Shown here in pieces: positions 6,779 to 14,789 of a DNA stretch of 20,671 nt (position 1 is the first letter of the stretch; each line of letters opens with the position of its first letter). The notes beneath the pieces are model-generated. The model was not told where the DNA came from. It made no database searches and saw nothing but the letters and a program-made list of their open reading frames with translations. A program made the translations under genes and the position numbers. The stretch is from Saccharicrinis sp050296935 (GTDB lineage: Bacteria > Bacteroidota > Bacteroidia > Bacteroidales > Marinilabiliaceae). The stretch spans positions 1 through 20,671 of the forward strand of contig JBNKRV010000050.1 of the NCBI GenBank assembly GCA_050296935.1. The letters are read 5' to 3'.

Positions 6779-8278
6779 TTATGATACAGATAACCATGAA
6801 GCTGACTCCCGGTACTCCTCAACCGGACTAACTGCGGTTTTAAACTTATAAGAGCTCACCAGCATAGAAACCTCATGTTTTAAATTCTCAATACAGTTAT
6901 TTACTAAATCCTGTCGAAAGCCTTTAACTCCCATATCAAATACCATATTAGCCGATACCACACGACTGATTATTTTACCAAGATCAACGTTTTTACGTTG
7001 ATTATTTTTGGGTTCAACAACAAAACTTAATAAGCTTTTAAATTGTTCTGAAACCTTATTGGTCAGGTTATAATCAGCAAGGAAACCAGCCAGGTTCGAT
7101 ACTTTTTGACGAACCATTAATTTAGTTACCAATTCTGAGATTTGGGTATAAAGCATATCATTAGAACCTTCAAAAATCTGGAATGGTCGGGAATCAATGA
7201 TCCCTCGCGAACCAACACTCTCTGCTTTATAGCCATTCGCCCCTTTAAGCTGCGTTAAAGTTTGAGCTGATTCCTGCATTAGGTCAGTTACATAAGCTTT
7301 CATACTATTAGCTTCCACAGCATCTGATGCCAGATTATTTTCAACACCGGCATGCGATGCACTTCTGGAGCACATGGCCGAACAAACCGTAAAAGCACTT
7401 TGAATTTTAGAAATCTGATGTTGTACCTGATCCAGGCTCAACAATGGCTTACCTCCAACTATCCGAGTTTTACAATGATGAAGAGCCTCATCAAGCATTC
7501 TTCTGATAAAACCCATTCCCATTCCCGGAAACTGAAACCTACTTCGGTGCAGTAAATCCATCATCAGGTTTAAACCTGTTGATTCAGACTTTAATTTATA
7601 GGCTTCAGGTATAATTACATCAACCTTATTTTTACCGTATGGAATCGGGTAAAGACCTAAGTTATTATAGTATTCCTCAACCTGAATATGCTGATTTGGC
7701 TGCTGAACATCACAAATAAAAAAATCAATATCCCTGGCTAATTTGCCATTATCCATCTTACTACGTGAAGTTATCAACCAATAATCGGCCAACCCCGTTA
7801 ATCCCTGCCAATGCTTTGTTCCCTGAACGTGGTAATTGGAATCATTTTTAACACACGAGGTTTGCATACTCAAAGCATCACTACCGAAATCCGGTTCCGT
7901 AATCATCAGGCCACCCATATTCTGTTTGGTCATGAACCGGTTAAAAACACTTTTCTTAGCCTCTTCGCTGGCATATTTACCTACCGGCTCCAAAAACAGT
8001 GCAATATTAATTCCGAATGTTAATGACAAAGGCAATGATTCATACGAGGCTGCATCCAACATTCCTAAACACTCTTTCATAACAACCCCTCTCCCTCCAT
8101 ACTCTTTGGGAATTCCAACAGATAATGGATTCTTAGCCATTATATCTCTTAATACCAACGCCGGAAATCCTCTCTTCTGAATAAACTCTTCAATATTATC
8201 ACGCTGATAAAATACACTCTTTAGTGTTTCTTTAAACGAACTTAAATATTCCGAAAAAGATACCTGTTCATTATTCAT
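6779..8278 (-). CDS. Acyl-CoA dehydrogenase family flavoprotein
   Basis: This is a predicted FAD enzyme that oxidises an acyl-CoA to the 2-enoyl-CoA, passing electrons to an electron-transfer flavoprotein. It has the N-terminal helical domain (GIPKEYGGRG), the middle beta domain motifs MITEPDFGSDALSMQT and GTKHWQG, and a C-terminal helical domain with RSRFQFPGMGMGFIRRML. The stretch FQIFEGSNDMLYTQ places E370 in the region of the usual catalytic glutamate. At 499 residues it exceeds the classic size of about 380 by a C-terminal helical extension of about 110 residues after the EGSND motif, so the substrate may not be a simple fatty acyl-CoA. It stands alone between convergent and divergent neighbours, with no ETF or thiolase genes nearby, so its pathway cannot be named. 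Confidence 0.82.
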   Translation of the reverse strand: MNNEQVSFSEYLSSFKETLKSVFYQRDNIEEFIQKRGFPALVLRDIMAKNPLSVGIPKEYGGRGVVMKECLGMLDAASYESLPLSLTFGINIALFLEPVGKYASEEAKKSVFNRFMTKQNMGGLMITEPDFGSDALSMQTSCVKNDSNYHVQGTKHWQGLTGLADYWLITSRSKMDNGKLARDIDFFICDVQQPNQHIQVEEYYNNLGLYPIPYGKNKVDVIIPEAYKLKSESTGLNLMMDLLHRSRFQFPGMGMGFIRRMLDEALHHCKTRIVGGKPLLSLDQVQHQISKIQSAFTVCSAMCSRSASHAGVENNLASDAVEANSMKAYVTDLMQESAQTLTQLKGANGYKAESVGSRGIIDSRPFQIFEGSNDMLYTQISELVTKLMVRQKVSNLAGFLADYNLTNKVSEQFKSLLSFVVEPKNNQRKNVDLGKIISRVVSANMVFDMGVKGFRQDLVNNCIENLKHEVSMLVSSYKFKTAVSPVEEYRESASWLSVS

Positions 8279-8609
8279 CTAGTTTATATTTAATTAATGC
8301 CCTAATAGCTAACACATAATCCCATATAATAAAAGTCTGATCCAAGTATTTTGACATGGTAATAAAAGCGGTTAATCAGATATTAAGTATTAAGGCAAGT
8401 ATTTTCTTAGTTTGTTTACAACTTTTATTAATATTATATGGATGGTAAATAGACCACGTTTAAGCATAATTGTTCATTTACTATGCTATTTTCAAATTTT
8501 TCCGATTAATATTCGAATAAATCTCAATGCCTATTACAAATCTTGAGTGGATGTTTTAGGTTGATTATTTAAATGGAGAACTCTTTCACATATCTTTTTA
8601 CTATCTTCC
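8279..8609. other. Divergent intergenic region
   Basis: This non-coding AT-rich stretch lies between divergent genes and must hold both promoters, but I find no clear TANNTTTG element on either strand. It has a 10-bp direct repeat CAAGTATTTT (8343-8352 and 8396-8405), an inverted pair AGCATA/TATGCT (8463-8487) and the perfect palindrome TATTCGAATA (about 8510-8519). Any of these could be a regulator site, with no direct evidence. Confidence 0.3.
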
Positions 8610-9227
8610 ATGCTTATAAAAATGACATCTGCAATGAGGAAACATCTATATCCAATTTTTCTTATCTTTTTAACAGGAAGTATATCTGTATTTGCCCAGT
8701 TTAGTCAAAGATTATCTGATGCAGCCATATCCTTGACCCATCAAAAAGTTACCTACGATCCATCGTACTTCAGTATTGATTATCCGAATGGAGATATCCC
8801 TTCGGATAAAGGAGTTTGCACAGATGTAATTATTCGCGCTTATCGGAAACTTGGTGTTGATTTGCAAAAAGAAGTGCATGAAGATATGAAGGCTTATTTT
8901 AACCTATATCCTAAGAAGTGGGGACTTAAAAAACCGGATACGAATATCGACCATCGAAGAGTTCCGAATTTAATGACCTATTTTTCGCGATTTGGAACAA
9001 AGTTACCCATTTCAACTCACGCTAATGATTACAACCCCGGGGATATTGTATGCTGGGATCTGGGAGGGAATATAACTCACATTGGCATTGTTATCCAAAA
9101 GAGATCAGCAGATAATAAAAGATTCCTGATTGTTCACAATATAGGAAACGGGCAAGTAATTGAAGATTGTCTGTTTAGTTTTAAGATTATCGGACACTAT
9201 TGTTTTTTTCCGGATTCATCAAACTGA
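8610..9227 (+). CDS. Secreted DUF1287-family protein
   Basis: The protein is exported by a Sec signal peptide (RKHLYPIFLIFLTGSISVFAQ) and matches the DUF1287 (YijF-like) family, which has an NlpC/P60-like cysteine-hydrolase appearance. The expected landmarks are present: DKGVCTDVIIRAYRKLGVDLQ with a conserved Cys, then NPGDIVCWDLGG, THIGIVIQ with a His, and VHNIGNGQVIEDCLF. A role in cleaving peptidoglycan peptides or another amide is plausible but unproven for the family. The ATG at 8610 gives 205 residues; ATG at 8634 gives 197 residues with a more typical compact signal peptide and may be the true start. It is a single-gene unit with a terminator hairpin downstream. Confidence 0.82.
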   Translation: MLIKMTSAMRKHLYPIFLIFLTGSISVFAQFSQRLSDAAISLTHQKVTYDPSYFSIDYPNGDIPSDKGVCTDVIIRAYRKLGVDLQKEVHEDMKAYFNLYPKKWGLKKPDTNIDHRRVPNLMTYFSRFGTKLPISTHANDYNPGDIVCWDLGGNITHIGIVIQKRSADNKRFLIVHNIGNGQVIEDCLFSFKIIGHYCFFPDSSN

Positions 9228-9278
9228 AATCCGTAATACCTATCAATAATCTGCATGGTCAGGATTTATTAGCATTTA

Positions 9279-9314
9279 TCATCACCTGAAATACAGTTGT
9301 AAATCAGGTGATGA
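9279..9314. terminator. Terminator hairpin after the DUF1287 gene
   Basis: TCATCACCTGA (9279-9289) pairs perfectly with TCAGGTGATGA (9304-9314) around a 14-base loop, about 50 bases past the stop codon and between convergent genes. It can act on either strand. Confidence 0.65.
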
Positions 9315-9330
9315 GTATAATTTGCAGCTA

Positions 9331-9365
9331 CAATAAAGCAACAAGAAAAACATGATGCTTTATTG
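9331..9365 (-). terminator. Terminator hairpin after the cellobiose phosphorylase gene
   Basis: CAATAAAGCA (9331-9340) and TGCTTTATTG (9356-9365) form a perfect 10-bp stem with a 15-base loop, 12 bases beyond the minus-strand stop codon at 9377. It probably ends the three-gene sugar operon. Confidence 0.6.
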
Positions 9366-9376
9366 AAAACACCATT

Positions 9377-11815
9377 TTACTTTTTCAATTCAATAACCAC
9401 TTCATAAGTACCTTCAGGCATTACAGGAATTACATTTCCTTCAATCTTTTTCCCGTCCATTTCAATGGAGTCAACACCTCCATTTACATGATGTGGATTT
9501 TTAACCTCAATATTATAAGTGGCTCCTCTGAACTTACGACTGATTTTATATCCAGTCCACTCCTTAGGAATACATGGATTCACTTTAATTCCATGATAAT
9601 CTGGCTGAATACCTAAAATATATTGCGTAATGGTATAGAAGTTCCACGATGCGGTACCTGTTAGCCAGGAATTTTTAGCCTCTCCGGGTTTAAATGCATC
9701 CTTACCGGCAATCATCTGTGAATAAACATATGGTTCTGTTTTATGCAAATCACTTATTTCTTCAAGATACGAAGGGCAGATCTTTTTAAAGTATTCCCAG
9801 GCTTGCTCTCCCCTGCCTATTTTGGTTTCACCAATAATAATCCAGGGATTATTATGACAGAAAATTCCAGCATTTTCTTTATATCCTGCAGGATAGCTGG
9901 AAATTTCACCATACTCAATTACATATTTAGTAAAAGCAGGGTTGTTCAGTACAATACCGTAAGGACTATCTAACCTTTCTTTAACACTATCCAGTGCCTT
10001 TTCAACCATGCCTTCCTCTTTGCCAATCTCGGCCATAGAACACCAACCATTTGATTCTATGAAAATCTTTCCTTCCTCATTTTCAGTACTTCCGACTTTA
10101 TTTCCATAATAATCGTAAGCACGTAAAAACCAGTCTCCATCCCATCCATGCTGTTTGATGGCAGACACCATATTATCCACATGCTTTTGGGCACGGGCAG
10201 CTTCATCATGGTTATTTAATTGCTGACACAACTCGATATAATCACGTCCGTAAACCACAAATAACCCGGCAATCATTAATGATTCCGCTTTTGATCCTTC
10301 CGTTTTATTCTCGGTTGTCTGGTAGGATTCATTCGGATCGTTTGAGAAACAATTCAAGTTCAGGCAATCATTCCAGTCTGCTCGTCCGATTAAAGGCAAT
10401 CCATGAGGTCCCAAATTATTAACCACATGATCAAAAGATACTGTCAGGTGATCGAATAAGGTTTTAGCCACGCTCATATCGTTATCAAAGGGTACCATTT
10501 CCTTTAAAATATCAAAATCACCAGATTCCTTTATATAGGCAACTACACCCAGAATCAACCACATCGGATCATCATTAAAACCACCACCGATATCATTATT
10601 TCCTCTTTTGGTAAGTGGCTGATACTGATGATAACAACCTCCATCCGGGAATTGAGTAGAAGCAATATCTATAATTCGCTGGCGAGCTCTTTCCGGAATC
10701 TGATGTACAAACCCAATTAAATCCTGATTGGAATCTCTAAAACCCATTCCTCTTCCGATTCCGCTTTCGAAGAAAGATGCCGAACGAGAAAAACAAAAGG
10801 TAATCATACATTGATACTGATTCCAGATATTTACCATTCTATCCAATTTCTCATCCCCGGAATCCACAGTATATGCGCTCAATAGATCTTCCCAGTATTT
10901 ATTGAGCTCAGCCAAAGCCTCATCAACTTTTTTAGCTGTATCAAACTTTTGTAAAGTTTCTTTAGCTTTAGTTTTGTTGATTACGCCTTTACTTTCCCAC
11001 TTTTCATCTTCCTTATTTTCTACATACCCCAATACAAAAACATAATCTTTTGATTCACCTGGTTGTAATTCCACTTCAATATAATGAGATGCCACCGGTG
11101 ACCATCCATGTGCTACAGAGTTATTTGACTTTCCCTGAAGTACTGCTTCTGGCTCGTTAAACCCATTATATAATCCCATAAATGATTCTCTATCCGTATC
11201 AAAACCATCAATAGGAGTGTTTACAGAATAGTAGGCATAATGATCTCTTCTTTCTTTGTATTCGGTTTTATGATATAAGGTAGAACCATCAATTTCAACC
11301 TCTCCGGTTGAGAAATTACGCTGAAAGTTTTCCATATCTGTAGCAGCATTCCATAATGCCCACTCCATAAATGAAAACAGCTTAATCTTTTTAACCTTAT
11401 CAGTATTATTAGTCAAGGTTACTTTTTGAACCTCGGCCCATGTTTTAAGTGGAACAAAAAATAAACAATTAGCTGTAATTCCATTTTTCTCACCTTTAAT
11501 TCTGGTATAATTCATACCATGGCGGCATTCATAATTATCCAAAGGTGTTTTACAAGGCTTCCAACCCGGCGACCATACTGTATCTTCATCTTTAATATAG
11601 AAATAACGACCGCCATCATCCATGGGCACGTTATTATATCTATATCTGGTTAATCGACGAAACTTAGCATCTTTATAAAAGCTATATCCTCCGGCACTAT
11701 TCGAAATCAAAGAAAAGAAATCTTCATTTCCCAAATAGTTAATCCATGGCCAAGGCGTTTTAGGATTCGTAATTACATACTCTCTGTTCGCATCATCAAA
11801 AAATCCGTACTTCAT
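9377..11815 (-). CDS. Cellobiose phosphorylase, GH94
   Basis: This enzyme splits cellobiose with inorganic phosphate into alpha-glucose 1-phosphate and glucose in the cytoplasm, saving one ATP. The 812-residue protein reads like known cellobiose phosphorylases from the first residues (KYGFFDDANREYVITNPKTP, WINYLGNEDFFSLIS, AGGYSFYKDAKFRRLTRYRY). It has the N-terminal beta-sandwich, a helical linker and an (alpha/alpha)6 barrel. The motif RADWND at residues 478-483 carries the general-acid aspartate. The barrel end GTASWNFYTITQYILGIQP and NPCIPKEW complete the family pattern. It is cytoplasmic, with no signal peptide. The sugar symporter and regulator upstream, on the same strand, fit disaccharide use. 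Close GH94 relatives act on other beta-glucosides, but the N-terminal similarity to cellobiose phosphorylase is strong. Confidence 0.93.
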   Translation of the reverse strand: MKYGFFDDANREYVITNPKTPWPWINYLGNEDFFSLISNSAGGYSFYKDAKFRRLTRYRYNNVPMDDGGRYFYIKDEDTVWSPGWKPCKTPLDNYECRHGMNYTRIKGEKNGITANCLFFVPLKTWAEVQKVTLTNNTDKVKKIKLFSFMEWALWNAATDMENFQRNFSTGEVEIDGSTLYHKTEYKERRDHYAYYSVNTPIDGFDTDRESFMGLYNGFNEPEAVLQGKSNNSVAHGWSPVASHYIEVELQPGESKDYVFVLGYVENKEDEKWESKGVINKTKAKETLQKFDTAKKVDEALAELNKYWEDLLSAYTVDSGDEKLDRMVNIWNQYQCMITFCFSRSASFFESGIGRGMGFRDSNQDLIGFVHQIPERARQRIIDIASTQFPDGGCYHQYQPLTKRGNNDIGGGFNDDPMWLILGVVAYIKESGDFDILKEMVPFDNDMSVAKTLFDHLTVSFDHVVNNLGPHGLPLIGRADWNDCLNLNCFSNDPNESYQTTENKTEGSKAESLMIAGLFVVYGRDYIELCQQLNNHDEAARAQKHVDNMVSAIKQHGWDGDWFLRAYDYYGNKVGSTENEEGKIFIESNGWCSMAEIGKEEGMVEKALDSVKERLDSPYGIVLNNPAFTKYVIEYGEISSYPAGYKENAGIFCHNNPWIIIGETKIGRGEQAWEYFKKICPSYLEEISDLHKTEPYVYSQMIAGKDAFKPGEAKNSWLTGTASWNFYTITQYILGIQPDYHGIKVNPCIPKEWTGYKISRKFRGATYNIEVKNPHHVNGGVDSIEMDGKKIEGNVIPVMPEGTYEVVIELKK

Positions 11816-11848
11816 TATATTAAATTTATTAACCTGTATATATTATAT

Positions 11849-11880
11849 GGGCTAAATAATTTACTGGTATTAAATAGCCC
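11849..11880 (-). other. Small hairpin between the transporter and phosphorylase genes
   Basis: GGGCTA (11849-11854) pairs with TAGCCC (11875-11880), with some further A-T pairing inside, in the 89-bp gap between the two genes. No T-tract follows on the minus strand, so it looks more like an mRNA processing or stability element than a terminator. It could set different levels of transporter and enzyme. Confidence 0.35.
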
Positions 11881-11904
11881 GTTATTATTCATTTAATAGA
11901 TTGA

Positions 11905-13500
11905 TTATTTCGCTGCAAGTTCTGCAGTTATCTCATCCACCTTTTCATCTGTTAAAGGATAAAAAAGTACTGCTACAACTCCTGCCGTTACAAGAATTAA
12001 TGCAGGTACCCAACTCATCAGCATTTTTATTGCAGGTAAAGCTCCGGTAATTGTTGTTTCATCCATCCCATCATAATGATAGGCAGACAATATCCAACCT
12101 ATAATGGCTCCGGCAATACCTCCTCCAAACTTAAATGCAAATGTTCCTGCTGAGAAAATCAAGCCCGTTGCTCTTCGTCCGTTTTTCAAAGCTGAATAAT
12201 CGGCACAATCCCCTAACATGGCAAAAAAGAGTACTGGCATAATTCCGGCTCCAAATTCAGATAAAACCCCTAACACGAAAATCATCGCATTATCCTGAGG
12301 TCCGGCAAACATCAACAAGCCATTGGTAATAGCTGAAAACAACATTACATATATAAATAGATTTTTCTTACCTACTTTTTTAACCATTGGAGAGGTACTC
12401 AATGCGGCCACTCCTGATACTAATAATAGAGCCACCATATAAATTGCAGATAAAGCCTCACTATGTAAGTACCTTTTAAAATACATTACTGTTACACCCT
12501 GCTTGATACCGTTGTAAATACAGAAAACAAATCCAATAAATAATAATATGAGCCAGGGTTTGTTTTTTAACAGATCCTTAATATCCTCAAGAATTTTACC
12601 TTGTTGCTCCTTTTTTGCAACAACTCGCTCTTTGGTTGAGTAATAAGTAATTAACAGAAATATAACCAAGAAAACAGACAGAATATAAACCGAATATTGA
12701 TATCCTTCTTTTTGATTTATACATTGTATATTTTTTGCTTCCAGATTTTCAATATCTGTTACTTTAAATTTGTATGTAGAATCCGACACTAAAGAAAAGC
12801 TAACCTGATCAGTCGGTTCAGTCTGGTCTCCTCCTATCATTAAAAATTTGGCTGACAATCCACTTTTACAAGATACAGCAGCCATATCTACATCTACAGG
12901 AGAGGTTACATTCAGCTCATAGGCTTGCCCATTATCTATTGGCGAAACTTCAATCTCAGCACCTGTATTCCCAAAAAACAACACCAGATAAATGAGCAGT
13001 CCTTGTGTTAATATTCCACCAAAATAGGCTCCTGCAAATCGAAACGAAGATAAACTGGTTCGTTCTTTTTCATCAGAAGTCATCACTCCCATTAAGGCTC
13101 CGTACGGAACATTATTAGCTGTATAAATTAAGGTGAACAGAATGTAAGTAAAGTATGCATAAATAATTTTACCGGTTAGACCTAACGGTGGAGTCGTAAA
13201 TGTAAGTGCCATAATTAATCCAAATGGAACGGCAGTCCATAATATCCAAGGTCTGAATTTTCCTTTCTGCGTCTGGGTTCTATCTCCGATAATACCCATT
13301 ATTATATCAGTCACTCCATCGCTGAGTCTCGTCACTAACAACAAAACTCCTGCTGCTGCAGCCGGCAATCCATAAACATCCGTATAAAAAATAAGTAGAA
13401 AGGTAGACATGGTACGCCAAGCAATATTTGTTCCTGCATCCCCTAAAGCATATCCTACTTTTTCTTTCAATGATATTTTTTCCATCATAGATTTTTTCAT
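11905..13500 (-). CDS. GPH-family sugar:cation symporter with inserted domain
   Basis: This is an inner-membrane transporter of the glycoside-pentoside-hexuronide (MelB-like) branch of the MFS, expected to import a disaccharide or glycoside with a cation. Landmarks are GDAGTNIAWRTMSTFLLIFY, TDVYGL and SDGVTDIIMGIIGDRTQ. The 12-helix pattern is visible, with a cytoplasmic middle loop near STKERVVAKKEQQG. At 531 residues it is longer than the usual 450-490. An extra hydrophilic segment at about 178-267, rich in Ser/Thr/Asp and with two cysteines (C211, C260), sits between the fifth and sixth helices, predicted on the periplasmic side. The gene lies 29 bp after the regulator and 89 bp before cellobiose phosphorylase, which suggests cellobiose as substrate. 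Confidence 0.88.
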   Translation of the reverse strand: MKKSMMEKISLKEKVGYALGDAGTNIAWRTMSTFLLIFYTDVYGLPAAAAGVLLLVTRLSDGVTDIIMGIIGDRTQTQKGKFRPWILWTAVPFGLIMALTFTTPPLGLTGKIIYAYFTYILFTLIYTANNVPYGALMGVMTSDEKERTSLSSFRFAGAYFGGILTQGLLIYLVLFFGNTGAEIEVSPIDNGQAYELNVTSPVDVDMAAVSCKSGLSAKFLMIGGDQTEPTDQVSFSLVSDSTYKFKVTDIENLEAKNIQCINQKEGYQYSVYILSVFLVIFLLITYYSTKERVVAKKEQQGKILEDIKDLLKNKPWLILLFIGFVFCIYNGIKQGVTVMYFKRYLHSEALSAIYMVALLLVSGVAALSTSPMVKKVGKKNLFIYVMLFSAITNGLLMFAGPQDNAMIFVLGVLSEFGAGIMPVLFFAMLGDCADYSALKNGRRATGLIFSAGTFAFKFGGGIAGAIIGWILSAYHYDGMDETTITGALPAIKMLMSWVPALILVTAGVVAVLFYPLTDEKVDEITAELAAK

Positions 13501-13529
13501 AAATATTATTTTATTATTTCACAAGTATT

Positions 13530-14261
13530 TTATATCCAAAAATCAAATAACTCTTTTCTGGTTCTTTCATATACTTCCCGACTAAACATATAGAGTCTGG
13601 CAGGTTTGTGAGCTACACCGGTCTGTTTTTCATCCAGAGGAATCAAATATTTCATTCTGGAAACTTTCTTTCTGAAATTTCTTTTGTCAAACTCTGTATC
13701 TAATATTATTTCATATACTCTTTGAAGCTGGCTTAGAGTGAATTTATCAGGGAGGAGTTCAAAACCGATGGGTTCATGCTTTATTTTATTCCGAAGCTCA
13801 GTCAGTGCTGTTTGCAGTATAAGGTTGTGGTCGAATGCCAGTTCTCCAATTTCATGAAAAGGAACCCATTTTACATGCCTCCCCTTCCATTCCAGCGTAA
13901 CATTCTGAGTTGCTAACAGTGCAAAATGTCCAATGGATACTATTCTTTTATCCGGATCTCTTCCATCATTTAATAACCACTTTCTATCATTAGGCTTATT
14001 AAGCCGATCCGGATTCGCAAATGTTCTGAACTGTTCCAGATAAATATTCTGCAGACCTGTTAAATCAAATAGAATACGATTGGCAGCCTCCTCAATTGTT
14101 TCATTTTCATAGATGTGGTTTCCTGTAAGTGAAAAATCTTTAAACTCAATCTCACCTGTGGATTCATTCCTTAGTGTTCTATCAACAAGTAGTACCTTCA
14201 ACTGGTCAAAATCAAATCCGAATATCACACAGTCTACTGATATATACTTATTTAATTCCAT
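13530..14261 (-). CDS. Nudix-type transcriptional regulator (AraR/NrtR-like)
   Basis: This is a predicted sugar-responsive DNA-binding regulator. The N-terminal Nudix domain spans about residues 5-150. Its Nudix box (about 47-70) reads RILFDLTGL where catalytic Nudix enzymes have RELxEExGL. Loss of the metal-binding glutamates implies ligand binding rather than hydrolysis. The C-terminal part (about 165-243: DKFTLSQLQRVYEIIL, NFRKKVSRMKYL) matches the winged-helix domain of NrtR/AraR-type regulators. The family is known in Bacteroidota to control sugar catabolism genes, classically arabinose. As the first gene of a run with a transporter and cellobiose phosphorylase, it probably controls its own operon with a cello-oligosaccharide-derived effector; the effector is inference. 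A repeat pair at 14277-14314 is a possible operator. Confidence 0.85.
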   Translation of the reverse strand: MELNKYISVDCVIFGFDFDQLKVLLVDRTLRNESTGEIEFKDFSLTGNHIYENETIEEAANRILFDLTGLQNIYLEQFRTFANPDRLNKPNDRKWLLNDGRDPDKRIVSIGHFALLATQNVTLEWKGRHVKWVPFHEIGELAFDHNLILQTALTELRNKIKHEPIGFELLPDKFTLSQLQRVYEIILDTEFDKRNFRKKVSRMKYLIPLDEKQTGVAHKPARLYMFSREVYERTRKELFDFWI

Positions 14262-14276
14262 ACAAGAAACGCCCCG

Positions 14277-14314
14277 TTTTTACACAAATTATTACTTAGT
14301 GTTATTTTTACACT
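14277..14314. promoter_or_regulatory. Possible operator of the sugar operon
   Basis: Two copies of TTTTTACAC (14277-14285 and 14305-14313) lie 28 bp apart. The second is part of an inverted repeat AGTGT-N7-ACACT (14298-14314). They sit 16-53 bp upstream of the regulator's start codon, where a Nudix-type repressor would be expected to bind. No binding motif for this regulator can be verified here. Confidence 0.4.
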
Positions 14315-14702
14315 TTTATATTTAAAGCGAATGTATATGAAAAAAATATCAATTTCAACTTTTATAAAATTTTTGAAAGGATTTTTCTAATTGATCTATA
14401 TTGTACGATTGCACTACAAAATAGATGATTTGAAGTATAGCAACCTTATCTCTCTTCAATTAGATGGATGTAATTTAGATAAATTCTATATAGCTATTTA
14501 AAGCAGTATACCATATTCTGAATTCATTCATTTTCATATTTAATTACTTACCTTAATAAACCTAAAACCACATAATACAACATGAACGAGCTCCTTGTGA
14601 ACATTTTAACATACCACTGAATATCAACCAACAAATAATACGTTGCAAAGCAGAATCATTTTAAATTACACAAATACAGATATGTCACAGTAAATATATC
14701 TA

Positions 14703-14710
14703 TATATTTG
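14703..14710 (+). promoter_or_regulatory. Possible -7 element for the octaheme cytochrome operon
   Basis: TATATTTG matches the Bacteroidota primary-sigma -7 consensus TANNTTTG, about 80 bases upstream of the cytochrome start codon. A good -33 TTTG box is not visible at the right spacing, so the call is weak. Confidence 0.3.
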
Positions 14711-14789
14711 AATACTTTTAATAGATTTTTTCATCCAGAAAGAAACAAAGACAAAAAAACCCTTGAAAAATTAAACAAAACAATCACCA

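Larger units (their letters stand above)
14262..14789. other. Long AT-rich divergent intergenic region
   Basis: These 528 bp hold no convincing ORF. They separate the minus-strand sugar operon from the plus-strand cytochrome operon and must contain both promoters: the repeat pair near 14277-14314 for the former, and the TATATTTG element near 14703 for the latter. The middle part (about 14330-14690) is very AT-rich and I see no clear structure in it. Confidence 0.5.

Noticed and set aside
7836..8180. 114-codon open frame on the plus strand opposite the acyl-CoA dehydrogenase gene
   Set aside because: Fully antisense to a well-supported gene, with no recognisable domain or promoter.
11873..11886. 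AATAGCCCGTTATT resembles the apical hairpin of repeat copy A (AATAGCCCGCTATT)
   Set aside because: Only 14 bases match and neither the end motif nor the outer stems are present, so chance in AT-rich DNA is as likely.
14330..14690. Very AT-rich region considered as a replication origin or horizontally acquired island edge
   Set aside because: No repeated DnaA-box-like motifs, no integrase and no attachment-site repeats are visible. An ordinary divergent promoter region explains it.
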